Assembly: GCA_021372695.1 (NCBI GenBank)
Contig: JAJFTY010000092.1
Coordinates: 1 to 13,383 of the forward strand
Direction: 5' to 3'
Length of the DNA: 13,383 nucleotides
Source: Deltaproteobacteria bacterium
GTDB lineage: Bacteria; Desulfobacterota; Syntrophia; Syntrophales; UBA5619
Numbering within the stretch: the first letter of the stretch is position 1; each line of letters starts with the position of its first letter. Below are positions 7,422-13,004 of the stretch, in pieces. The notes beneath the pieces were generated by a model. The model saw only the letters and a list, made by a program, of their open reading frames with translations, made no database searches and was not told where the DNA came from. The position numbers and the translations under genes are program-made.

Positions 7422-7817
7422 TTACCTGGCGTCCACCGTCCACTTGGCCGTGGCGCTCTTGCCGCCCTGCGTGATCCGGACGGACATGTTCCAGGAGCCC
7501 GCCATGGAGATGTCGATCATCGCCAGGTAGCTGCCGCCTGAGAGCTTGGCTTCCGCTTTGTTTTCCATGGCCGGCATCCCGGGCATGGCCGGCATCGAAG
7601 CCGTCACGAGCACCTTGGCGTCCGTCACGGCCTTCCCGTTCTTGTCCTTGACCGCGACGAATACGTGGTTCATCCCCACGACGGGGGGATCCTTGTCCAT
7701 CTTGATATCCACCGAATAGTCGCCTGCCTTTTTCTGAACCACGTTGTCCCTGGCCCAGGCCGTGCCGAAGGCAACCACGGCAACGAGCATCACAAGCCAC
7801 CAACTCCATCTCTTCAT
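7422..7817 (-). CDS. YtkA/FixH-like exported protein with Met cluster
   Basis: 131 aa. A signal peptide (1-22, ending TAWA) is followed by a beta-sandwich resembling YtkA/FixH-like domains: GDYSVDIKMDKDPPVVGMN, then VFVAVKDKNGKAV and the final AKWTV strand. A methionine cluster SMPAMPGMPAM (M75, M78, M81, M84) sits in the middle, with further Met at 40, 49, 100, 105 and 111. It has no Cys in the mature part and one His (51). YtkA-like domains occur in metal-linked loci, and some relatives contribute to cytochrome oxidase assembly. It is the first gene of the efflux operon, where it could act as a periplasmic Cu+/Ag+ carrier in place of CusF. That function is inferred from Met content and position. 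The ribosome binding site AGGAGG lies 10 bases before the ATG. A gap of 122 bases separates it from the SHOCT gene. Confidence 0.82.
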   Translation of the reverse strand: MKRWSWWLVMLVAVVAFGTAWARDNVVQKKAGDYSVDIKMDKDPPVVGMNHVFVAVKDKNGKAVTDAKVLVTASMPAMPGMPAMENKAEAKLSGGSYLAMIDISMAGSWNMSVRITQGGKSATAKWTVDAR

Positions 7818-7844
7818 GTTTTTCTGCCCTCCTGTGAATCTCCC

Positions 7845-7863
7845 CGGATCGTTTCCCGATCCG
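7845..7863 (-). other. Hairpin in the 5' leader of the efflux operon
   Basis: A perfect 7-base stem (CGGATCG with CGATCCG) closes a 5-base loop. It lies between the predicted -10 element and the ribosome binding site of the first gene. No T-run follows, so it is not an intrinsic terminator. It may stabilise the mRNA or be part of an operator. Confidence 0.35.
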
Positions 7864-7874
7864 TCGATGTTTAA

Positions 7875-7903
7875 AATCTAGGTACCGCCCCCCACTAAGT
7901 CAA
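7875..7903 (-). promoter_or_regulatory. Sigma70-type promoter of the efflux operon
   Basis: Read on the minus strand: TTGACT (7898-7903), a 17-base spacer containing GGGGGG, then TAGATT (7875-7880). This sits 58 bases before the YtkA-like ATG and is the only good promoter seen for the five-gene unit. The spacer has normal length, unlike the long 19-20-base spacer of MerR/CueR-controlled promoters, so CueR-type control is not suggested. No regulator gene lies next to the operon. Confidence 0.55.
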
Positions 7904-7918
7904 ACAGGCCGCCGTTCG

Positions 7919-7933
7919 GGGCCTCTCCGGCCC
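7919..7933 (-). other. GC-rich hairpin after fdhD
   Basis: GGGCC (7919-7923) pairs with GGCCC (7929-7933) around TCTCC, 32 bases after the fdhD stop and just before the efflux promoter on the minus strand. It lacks a T-run, so it is at best a weak or Rho-assisted 3' end for the fdhD transcript. Confidence 0.25.
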
Positions 7934-7964
7934 GGGTGTGCGCCGGTCGCGGCGGGCGCCCTTC

Positions 7965-8762
7965 TCATGCCAGCCGCTCCTCCCCGGCATAGACGTACCC
8001 GGCCTCGCCGCGGACGTAGCCCAGGAGAGTCACGTTGTACTCCCGGGCCAGGTTGACTGCCGCCGCCGTCGGCGTCGACCGGGAGACCAGGACCGGCACC
8101 CCGAGCCGGATCACCTTGGTGATGATCTCCGAGGAGACCCGGCCGCTCAGAAAGAGCATCCCCCGGCCCGTGAGATCCATGGCGCCCTTCCTGAGCAGCA
8201 CCCCCGCGATCTTGTCGAAGCAGTTGTGCCGGCCGATGTCTTCGTTGAAGACGGAGAGGCGCTCATGATGGAAAAGCACGCTGTGAACGCCGCCGATCTC
8301 CCGGTAGATTTCCGAGCGCCGTTCGAACTCCTTCATGCCGCTCAGGATTTCGCGGAGGGAAAACCGGTCCTGGCCGGACACCGGCTGGAATTTCTCGTGC
8401 TTCAGGGGATTGATGTAGGTAAAGCACTTCCCGCATCCGGAGGTCACACTGCGCAGGCTCTCGCACCGCTGGACCGATTTTCCGGGCGCGAGCTCCACCA
8501 TGACGGCAAAGAGCTTGTCGTTGTAGGCGATCGACGCCACGTCGTCCATGGCATCGATGACCCCCTCGCTGTAGCAGAAGCCCAGGGCCAGCTCTTCCGT
8601 CCATTGGTTGAGGCAGAGCAGGGAGGCGTATTCCGTTCCGTTGATGTAGATTTTGAGCGAAATTTCGCCGATCACCCGCTTTTCGGCGTCGCGCATGCCG
8701 ATGACGCCTTCATTGCTGACGATCTCCTTCACCGTGAAGTCGCTGTACAGCCTCTCGTCCAT
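7965..8762 (-). CDS. fdhD: FdhD, sulfur carrier for formate dehydrogenase maturation
   Basis: 265 aa, family-typical length. In known systems FdhD takes sulfur from the cysteine desulfurase IscS and passes it to the molybdenum or tungsten bis-MGD cofactor, forming the sulfido ligand needed for active formate dehydrogenase. The diagnostic CxxC is present as SGCGKC (C110, C113), as are GGVHS (157-161) and NEDIGRHNCFDK (173-184), followed by LSGRVSSEI (205-213) in the cofactor-binding half. It is cytosolic. The start ATG at 8762 has AGGAG seven bases upstream. It is preceded by its own promoter region at 8887-8934, next to an Rrf2 regulator gene. No formate dehydrogenase gene is in the window, although the Fe-S subunits at 12275-13383 could belong to an NAD-linked formate dehydrogenase or hydrogenase. 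Confidence 0.95.
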   Translation of the reverse strand: MDERLYSDFTVKEIVSNEGVIGMRDAEKRVIGEISLKIYINGTEYASLLCLNQWTEELALGFCYSEGVIDAMDDVASIAYNDKLFAVMVELAPGKSVQRCESLRSVTSGCGKCFTYINPLKHEKFQPVSGQDRFSLREILSGMKEFERRSEIYREIGGVHSVLFHHERLSVFNEDIGRHNCFDKIAGVLLRKGAMDLTGRGMLFLSGRVSSEIITKVIRLGVPVLVSRSTPTAAAVNLAREYNVTLLGYVRGEAGYVYAGEERLA

Positions 8763-8886
8763 TTCCCTGCTCCTCTCATCTCGGGCCGGAACCCGTTTTC
8801 CGATCGAAGTCTCCGCTCATCCCCGCATCCTTCATCGCTTTTCGAACCATTCGACCCGGCGGAAAAGAGGGGTTGATTTTTCCAGT

Positions 8887-8934
8887 ATAACCATCATTAT
8901 AGTGGTAATTAATCACGCAAAGAGGCTTTGTCAA
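8887..8934 (-). promoter_or_regulatory. fdhD promoter region with inverted-repeat operator
   Basis: On the minus strand a perfect TTGACA (8929-8934) is followed, after 17 bases, by TAATTA (8906-8911), a weak -10. A perfect TATAAT lies further on at 8896-8901. That hexamer is inside an inverted repeat, ATAACCA-N9-TGGTAAT on the plus strand (8887-8909, one mismatch between arms). The core read on the minus strand, CCACTAT-N4-ATGGTT, resembles the rrf2 upstream site CCACTAT-N4-ATAGTG. An operator overlapping the start region is likely. The surrounding intergenic region 8763-9063 also holds the palindrome CATTATAATG (8954-8963) and a hairpin at 8995-9025; I see no gene in it. Confidence 0.5.
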
Positions 8935-8994
8935 TGTGGTTTGTTTTCGGGGGCATTATAATGGGCAGACGTTCGGAGTCGCGTCCCGTGGATT

Positions 8995-9025
8995 TCGGCG
9001 GCTTGCTTTCGGGCAGTTCCGCCGA
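8995..9025 (-). other. Hairpin downstream of the Rrf2 gene
   Basis: TCGGCGG (8995-9001) pairs with CCGCCGA (9019-9025) around a 17-base loop. It lies 39 bases beyond the rrf2 stop codon and before the fdhD promoter. There is no T-run on the minus strand, so it is a possible 3' mRNA stabiliser or Rho-linked end rather than a clear intrinsic terminator. Confidence 0.35.
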
Positions 9026-9063
9026 TGGGCCGGACCGGATCGTCAGATAAAGAGACACATGTT

Positions 9064-9510
9064 TTATATCATGTAATTATCAGGCGTTGCGGTTTCCCGC
9101 TTGGACTTCTGCCGCTCGACCATGTCGGCCAGGGTGTATTTCCCCAACACCTCGGCCATGCCCTCGGCCGCCTCGCTCCAGAGTTCGTGGGCAGCGCAAA
9201 GGGGCGTCCGGTTGCAGGAGGCGGGCTTTCCCACGCAATCCACGAGGCAAACAGGGCCTTCCACGGCCTGGACGATCTCCTTCATCGTGATCTCGGAAGG
9301 CGCCTTTCCCAGGACGTAGCCGCCGTGGACGCCCCTGGTCGCCTCCAAGAGTCCCGTCGCCTTGAGGGGATTGATCAGATTCGAGAGGTATTTCTCCGAG
9401 ATGGCCTGGCGTTTGGCGATGTCTCGCAACAATATGGGGCCCTCGCCGTAATGGGCGGCCAAATCGATCATCAAGCGCACCCCGTACCGGCCCTTCGTGG
9501 ATAGTTTCAT
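9064..9510 (-). CDS. Rrf2-family transcriptional regulator with likely Fe-S ligands
   Basis: 148 aa. An N-terminal winged helix-turn-helix begins MKLSTKGRYGVRLMIDLA, with the recognition helix around AISEKYLSNLINPLKATGLL (37-55) and the wing around RGVHGGY (59-65). The effector region has C88, C92, C99, C105 and H108 in PVCLVDCVGKPASC and PLCAAHELW. The C-x6-C-x5-C-x2-H spacing is close to the IscR ligand set, with C88 extra. Position 43, a Glu in E. coli IscR that sets DNA specificity, is Ser here, so I would not call it IscR. It probably senses Fe-S status, redox state or nitric oxide. The ribosome binding site AGGGG lies seven bases upstream. Its own promoter region carries a perfect inverted repeat, which suggests autoregulation. 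It lies between fdhD and the copper ATPase gene, all on the same strand. Confidence 0.92.
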   Translation of the reverse strand: MKLSTKGRYGVRLMIDLAAHYGEGPILLRDIAKRQAISEKYLSNLINPLKATGLLEATRGVHGGYVLGKAPSEITMKEIVQAVEGPVCLVDCVGKPASCNRTPLCAAHELWSEAAEGMAEVLGKYTLADMVERQKSKRETATPDNYMI

Positions 9511-9542
9511 AAAATCACCCCTGAAAACTTCATCGTCCTAAT

Positions 9543-9585
9543 CACTATAGGAATAGTGGATAATACCGGCGCGCACGATTGTCAA
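9543..9585 (-). promoter_or_regulatory. rrf2 promoter region with perfect inverted-repeat operator
   Basis: On the minus strand a perfect TTGACA (9580-9585) is followed after 17 bases by TATCCA (9557-9562), with an alternative TATTAT (9560-9565) at a short 14-base spacing. Just downstream is the perfect inverted repeat CACTAT-AGGA-ATAGTG (9543-9558, plus strand), 32 bases before the rrf2 ATG. The position fits an operator where bound protein would block the promoter. A similar element is found upstream of fdhD. Confidence 0.55.
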
Positions 9586-9609
9586 GTAAAATTGTGCATG
9601 GCCGGGGAT

Positions 9610-11751
9610 TCAGAGTTTCGCCCCCCGCAACCGAAGGGCATTGACGACCACGGAAACCGAGGAGAGGCTCATGGCGGCCGCGGCCATCATGGGGCTCAGA
9701 AGAATGCCGAAACCGGGATAGAGGATGCCGGCCGCAACGGGCACGCCGAGCGCATTGTAGATGAAGGCGAGGAAGAGGTTCTGCCGGATGTTGGCCATGG
9801 CGGCGACGCTCAGGCGTCTGGCCCGGACGATACCGGTCAGATCCCCACGGACCAGGGTGACGTCGGCGCTCTCCATGGCCACGTCCGTCCCTGTCTCCAT
9901 GGCGATCCCCACGTCGGCCAGGGCCAGGGCCGGGGCGTCGTTGATGCCGTCGCCGGCCATGGCCACGATCTCGCCCTCCGCCTGGAGCTTTCGGACCGCC
10001 TCGGCCTTCCCGCCGGGCAGCACCCCGGAAACGACCCCGTCCAGACCGAGCCGGCCGGCAACGGCCTCGGCCGTCACCCGGTGGTCTCCGGTCAGCATCA
10101 CCACCCGGAGCCCCTCGGCACGCAACTGCCGGATCGCTTCCGGCGTCGTCTCTTTGATCGGGTCGGCCACGGCGAGCAGACCGCCCAGTTGACCGGAGAT
10201 TCCGACGAACACGACGGTCTCCCCTGCGGAGCGCCTGGCAGCGGCCTGGTTCGCCAGCGCCGCCGCGTCGATTCCGGACTCCTCCAGCCATTCGGGGCTC
10301 CCGAGCAGCACGGGCCGGCCGTCCACCTCGCCGGAGATGCCTTTCCCGGTGTGAGACGAGAAGCCCCTGGCGTCGAGCAGATGGAGCCCTTGCCGGTCTG
10401 CGGCTTCGACAATGGCGGAGGCCAGCGGATGCTCGCTTCCCCGTTCGAGCGAGGCTGCCAGAAGCAGGAGCCTGTCCCGGTCCATGCCGGGTGCGGCGAC
10501 GACCGCGGCGAGCTTCGGCCTCCCCTCGGTGAGGGTCCCGGTCTTGTCCACGACCAGGGTCGTCACTTTTCGGAGCGCCTCGATCGCCTCGGCGTTCTTG
10601 AACAGGACCCCCAGGGTCGCCCCTCTTCCGGCGGCCACCATGATCGACATGGGGGTGGCCAGGCCCAGGGCGCAGGGACAGGCGATGATCAGCACCGATA
10701 CGGCGGCGATCAGCCCGTGGCCCAGGCGGGGTTCGGGGCCGAGAAGGTACCAGCTGCCGAAAGAGGCCAGCGCAACCGCGATCACCGCGGGGACGAAGTA
10801 CCCGGAAATGGCGTCAGCCAGCTTCTGGATCGGAGCCCTGCTCCGCTGCGCCTCGGACACCATCCTCACGATCTGCGCGAACAGGGTCTGGGCGCCCACC
10901 TTCCGCGCCTCCATCAGGAAAGAGCCCGCGCCGTTGACCGTGGCGCCGATCAGCTCGTCCCCGGCCCGTTTCGGAACCGGCATCGGCTCGCCCGAGACCA
11001 TCGACTCGTCGACGCTGCCCGACCCCTCGATCACCACGCCATCCACGGGGATCTTCTCCCCCGGCCGGATGCGCAGCCGATCCCCCGCTGCGACATGCGC
11101 CAGGGGAATATCATATTCCTTCCCGTCGGGGTCGACCTTCCTGGCGCTCTTCGGCATCAACCCCAAAAGCGCCTTGATCGCTGCGCCGGCGCGGCTCCTG
11201 GCCCGCAGTTCCAGCACCTGGCCCAGCAGCACCAGAACCACGATCACGGCAGCCGCCTCGAAATAGACTCCGACGCTGCCGTCGGCCATCCGCAGGGTCG
11301 CGGGGAAGAGCTGCGGGAGGAGCACGCCGATCAGGCTGTAGAGGTAGGCGGCCGACACCCCGAGGCTGATCAGGGTGAACATGTTCAGGCTTCGGTGGAC
11401 CACGGAGAGAGCGCCGCGCACGAAGAAGGGCCAGCCGGCCCAGAGCACGACCGGCGTCGCCAGGAGAAGCTCCAGCCAGGGGAGGAGGCCGGGAGGCAGC
11501 CTGCCGTCGATGCCGGAGAGCCCCGGGATGGCCTGGCGCATGGCAACCAGGAGGAGCGGTATCGTCAGGAGCGTCCCCACCCGGAGTCGCCTCGTCATGT
11601 CGACGAGCTCCGGATTCTCCCCATCGGCGGCGGCCGGGGCCCGGGGCTCCAAAGCCATGCCGCATTTCGGGCAGGTCCCCGGATGGTCCTGAATCACCTC
11701 CGGGTGCATCGGACAGGTGTACTCGACGTGCGATCCTCCCTGTTCTGCCAT
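9610..11751 (-). CDS. copA: Cu+/Ag+ P1B-type ATPase with N-terminal HMBD-type metal domain
   Basis: 713 aa. It exports monovalent copper or silver from the cytoplasm using ATP. An N-terminal heavy-metal-binding domain reads YTCPMHPEV (C13) and TCPKCGM (C27, C30); the GMxCxxC ferredoxin-like domain of classical CopA is absent. Then come membrane helices, the actuator SGE (253-255), the metal-binding CPC (358-360), the phosphorylated D402 in DKTGT, HP (441-442), TGD (554-556) and GDGIND (600-605). The last helices have YN (665-666) and MSLSS (694-698), the signature of the P1B-1 Cu+/Ag+ group. The ATG at 11751 has AAGGGGGAG just upstream; an in-frame TTG at 11775 is less likely. The symbol is by function, not proven orthology. 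No clear promoter with both elements was found; the leader contains REP-like palindromes. Confidence 0.93.
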   Translation of the reverse strand: MAEQGGSHVEYTCPMHPEVIQDHPGTCPKCGMALEPRAPAAADGENPELVDMTRRLRVGTLLTIPLLLVAMRQAIPGLSGIDGRLPPGLLPWLELLLATPVVLWAGWPFFVRGALSVVHRSLNMFTLISLGVSAAYLYSLIGVLLPQLFPATLRMADGSVGVYFEAAAVIVVLVLLGQVLELRARSRAGAAIKALLGLMPKSARKVDPDGKEYDIPLAHVAAGDRLRIRPGEKIPVDGVVIEGSGSVDESMVSGEPMPVPKRAGDELIGATVNGAGSFLMEARKVGAQTLFAQIVRMVSEAQRSRAPIQKLADAISGYFVPAVIAVALASFGSWYLLGPEPRLGHGLIAAVSVLIIACPCALGLATPMSIMVAAGRGATLGVLFKNAEAIEALRKVTTLVVDKTGTLTEGRPKLAAVVAAPGMDRDRLLLLAASLERGSEHPLASAIVEAADRQGLHLLDARGFSSHTGKGISGEVDGRPVLLGSPEWLEESGIDAAALANQAAARRSAGETVVFVGISGQLGGLLAVADPIKETTPEAIRQLRAEGLRVVMLTGDHRVTAEAVAGRLGLDGVVSGVLPGGKAEAVRKLQAEGEIVAMAGDGINDAPALALADVGIAMETGTDVAMESADVTLVRGDLTGIVRARRLSVAAMANIRQNLFLAFIYNALGVPVAAGILYPGFGILLSPMMAAAAMSLSSVSVVVNALRLRGAKL

Positions 11752-11754
11752 CTT

Positions 11755-11763
11755 CTCCCCCTT
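11755..11763 (-). promoter_or_regulatory. Ribosome binding site deciding the ATPase start
   Basis: AAGGGGGAG lies immediately before the ATG at 11751 on the minus strand. The earlier in-frame TTG at 11775 has no comparable site. Confidence 0.6.
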
Positions 11764-11804
11764 CTTTCGAAGCAACCAGGAATTGATTGCCCCGGCAAGC
11801 CCGT

Positions 11805-11832
11805 CGTCACCCCGGCGAAAGCCGGGGTCCAG
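11805..11832 (-). repeat. REP-like palindrome, inverted copy
   Basis: This is the opposite-orientation member of the family at 11893 and 12031. Its stem pairs ACCCCGGC with GCCGGGGT around a four-base loop. Compared with the other copies (ATACCGGC with GCCGGTAT), two base pairs differ, and both partners have changed so pairing is kept. This implies that the hairpin itself is under selection. With the copy at 11893 it makes a head-to-head doublet. Confidence 0.75.
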
Positions 11833-11856
11833 TTGTCACTGGTTCCCGGCGCCTGT

Positions 11857-11897
11857 CCCGGACCCCGGATCAGGTCCGGGGCAAGCTCTGATCCGGG
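11857..11897. repeat. Overlapping palindromes between two REP-like copies
   Basis: Two perfect and mutually exclusive stems are present: CCCGGACC (11857-11864) with GGTCCGGG (11873-11880), and CCCGGATCAG (11864-11873) with CTGATCCGGG (11888-11897). This kind of GGATC-centred palindrome often occurs inside dispersed repeats of high-GC proteobacteria. It is non-coding. Confidence 0.6.
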
Positions 11898-11947
11898 ATT
11901 CGCCGCGATAAGTCTGGATACCGGCTTTCGCCGGTATGACGTTGGTG
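11893..11947 (+). repeat. REP-like repeat, copy 1
   Basis: This 55-base unit matches the unit at 12031-12085 at 51 of 55 positions. It contains the hairpin ATACCGGC-TTTC-GCCGGTAT followed by GACG. Open frames across such repeats give a translation like VIPAKAGIQ, a known sign of dispersed repeats wrongly called as genes. Confidence 0.8.
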
Positions 11948-11982
11948 CTGATTTTTCGACTTCTTACGATACCATCAGCCAA

Positions 11983-11988
11983 ATTATA
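11983..11988 (-). promoter_or_regulatory. Possible -10 element for the ATPase gene
   Basis: A perfect TATAAT on the minus strand lies in the AT-rich gap (11948-12000) between the two REP-like copies. No good -35 hexamer is found at 15-19 bases. If used, the transcript would carry a leader of about 230 bases through the REP-like hairpins. Confidence 0.25.
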
Positions 11989-12030
11989 AAATAAGTACGA
12001 TTGCGCCGGCAGACAAGGCGAGGGGGTGAG

Positions 12031-12085
12031 CCGGGATTCGCCGCCACAAGTCTGGATACCGGCCTTCGCCGGTATGACGTCGGTG
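12031..12085 (+). repeat. REP-like repeat, copy 2
   Basis: This is a direct copy of the 55-base unit at 11893, with four substitutions. The stem ATACCGGC/GCCGGTAT is intact and the loop is CTTC instead of TTTC. It lies 39 bases from the intrinsic terminator of the neighbouring electron-transfer operon. The rest of the gap (12086-12123 and 12165-12274) shows nothing I can name. Confidence 0.8.
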
Positions 12086-12123
12086 GAACGGTCGGGAAGG
12101 GCGGCCGAAGCCGAATCGGCCAT

Positions 12124-12164
12124 AAAAAAGCGCCGGTTCGGCAGCCATGCTGCCAAACCGGCGC
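12124..12164 (-). terminator. Intrinsic terminator of the electron-transfer operon
   Basis: GCGCCGGTT (12130-12138) and GGCAGC (12140-12145) pair with GCTGCC (12149-12154) and AACCGGCGC (12156-12164), interrupted by one single-base mismatch. This gives a 15-pair stem with a three-base loop. On the minus strand it is followed by six T (12124-12129). It lies 110 bases after the stop of the HoxU-like gene, the only minus-strand gene that reaches it. Confidence 0.9.
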
Positions 12165-12274
12165 ACACATTTCATTTCAACCATCGCTGCCCGGGAAGCT
12201 CTTCCTCCTGCCCGCTCTCCGGAATGGATCGGGAACCACGGGGCTGCGGGACAGATTCGCCGAGGAGCGCCCGC

Positions 12275-12994
12275 CTAGCGGCAGCTCACGCAGACCGCGA
12301 GTTCCTCCGCCGGGACGCCCGTCTTCTTGCTGATGTAGGCGAGCTGGTCCTCGGGGGCGAAGTAGCGCCCGCAGACCTTGCAGGTCTGCATCTTGAAGGT
12401 CCGGCCCCAGATCTTCCGGGCGTCGCCCGTCTCGGTGGTCTCCATCTCGATATGGCCCGTGGGGCAGACATAGGCGCAGGCGCCGCAGCCGATGCAGTTG
12501 GCCGAGTCCTCCTTGAAGGGGGTGCAGACGTTCTTTTCCGTCCCCCGGTAGGAGAAGCCGATCGCCGAAACCCCGACGATCTTCTCGCAGGTCCGCACAC
12601 ACATCCGGCACAGGATGCACTTGTTGCTGTCCTTGTCCGGCGTAAACCGCGGTTCGGGCGCGACGCCCATCTCCTTGGCCATCTCCTGGAGCTGCTCCGA
12701 CTCCGGGCAGCGGGCCAGAAGGAGCTGGAGGACGAGGCTCCGGGCCGCGTTGACGCGCTCGCTTTTCGTATCGACGACCAGCCCCTCGGCAACCGGGTAC
12801 ATACAGGAGGTCACGATGCGCGTCCTCTTACCCTGCTTCGCCTCGACGACGCAAAGACGGCAGGACCCGGTGGGCTCCAGAGACTCATGGTTGCACAGGG
12901 TCGGGATGACGATGCCGTTCTCCCGGGCGACTTCCAGAACGGTCTGCCCGGCCTCCGCTTCGATCTTCTTATTGTCTATCGTCAGATTGATCAT
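12275..12994 (-). CDS. HoxU/NuoG-like iron-sulfur subunit of an NAD(P)H-linked dehydrogenase or hydrogenase
   Basis: 239 aa, cytosolic, close to HoxU in length. Residues 1-75 are a plant-type [2Fe-2S] ferredoxin domain with C34, C45, C48 and C64. The next segment usually carries the His-Cys3 site of a [4Fe-4S] cluster, but only C96 (ARCPESEQLQ) remains, so that cluster is probably missing. Two [4Fe-4S] motifs follow: C126-x2-C129-x2-C132-x3-C136 and C167-x2-C170-x2-C173-x3-C177. The last 40 residues add CKVCGRYF (C205, C208) and CVSC (C235, C238), resembling a zinc ribbon or rubredoxin-like knuckle. It would carry electrons between the flavin subunit encoded next to it and a catalytic subunit not in this window. 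It starts 10 bases after the upstream gene's stop and ends before a strong terminator, so it is the last gene of its operon. Confidence 0.88.
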   Translation of the reverse strand: MINLTIDNKKIEAEAGQTVLEVARENGIVIPTLCNHESLEPTGSCRLCVVEAKQGKRTRIVTSCMYPVAEGLVVDTKSERVNAARSLVLQLLLARCPESEQLQEMAKEMGVAPEPRFTPDKDSNKCILCRMCVRTCEKIVGVSAIGFSYRGTEKNVCTPFKEDSANCIGCGACAYVCPTGHIEMETTETGDARKIWGRTFKMQTCKVCGRYFAPEDQLAYISKKTGVPAEELAVCVSCR

Positions 12995-13004
12995 TTTTTC
13001 TACC

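Noticed and set aside
7898..7903. Rrf2-type operator at the efflux promoter
   Set aside because: CTTAGTGG resembles one half-site loosely, but there is no second half at the expected four-base gap.
9052..9076. ACATG/CATGT hairpin over the rrf2 stop codon as a terminator
   Set aside because: The stem is only five pairs and AT-rich, with an eight-base loop and no clean T-run.
9556..11994. Very long plus-strand frame opposite the copper ATPase
   Set aside because: It is antisense to all ATPase motifs, has low-complexity composition and runs into the REP-like repeats.
11805..12085. Possible CRISPR array
   Set aside because: There are only three units, one of them inverted, with unequal gaps and internal palindromes; this is REP-like, not CRISPR.
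11836..12168. Open frame of 110 codons on the minus strand
   Set aside because: Its translation repeats VIPAKAGIQ, the usual artefact of translating dispersed palindromic repeats, and it spans the terminator.
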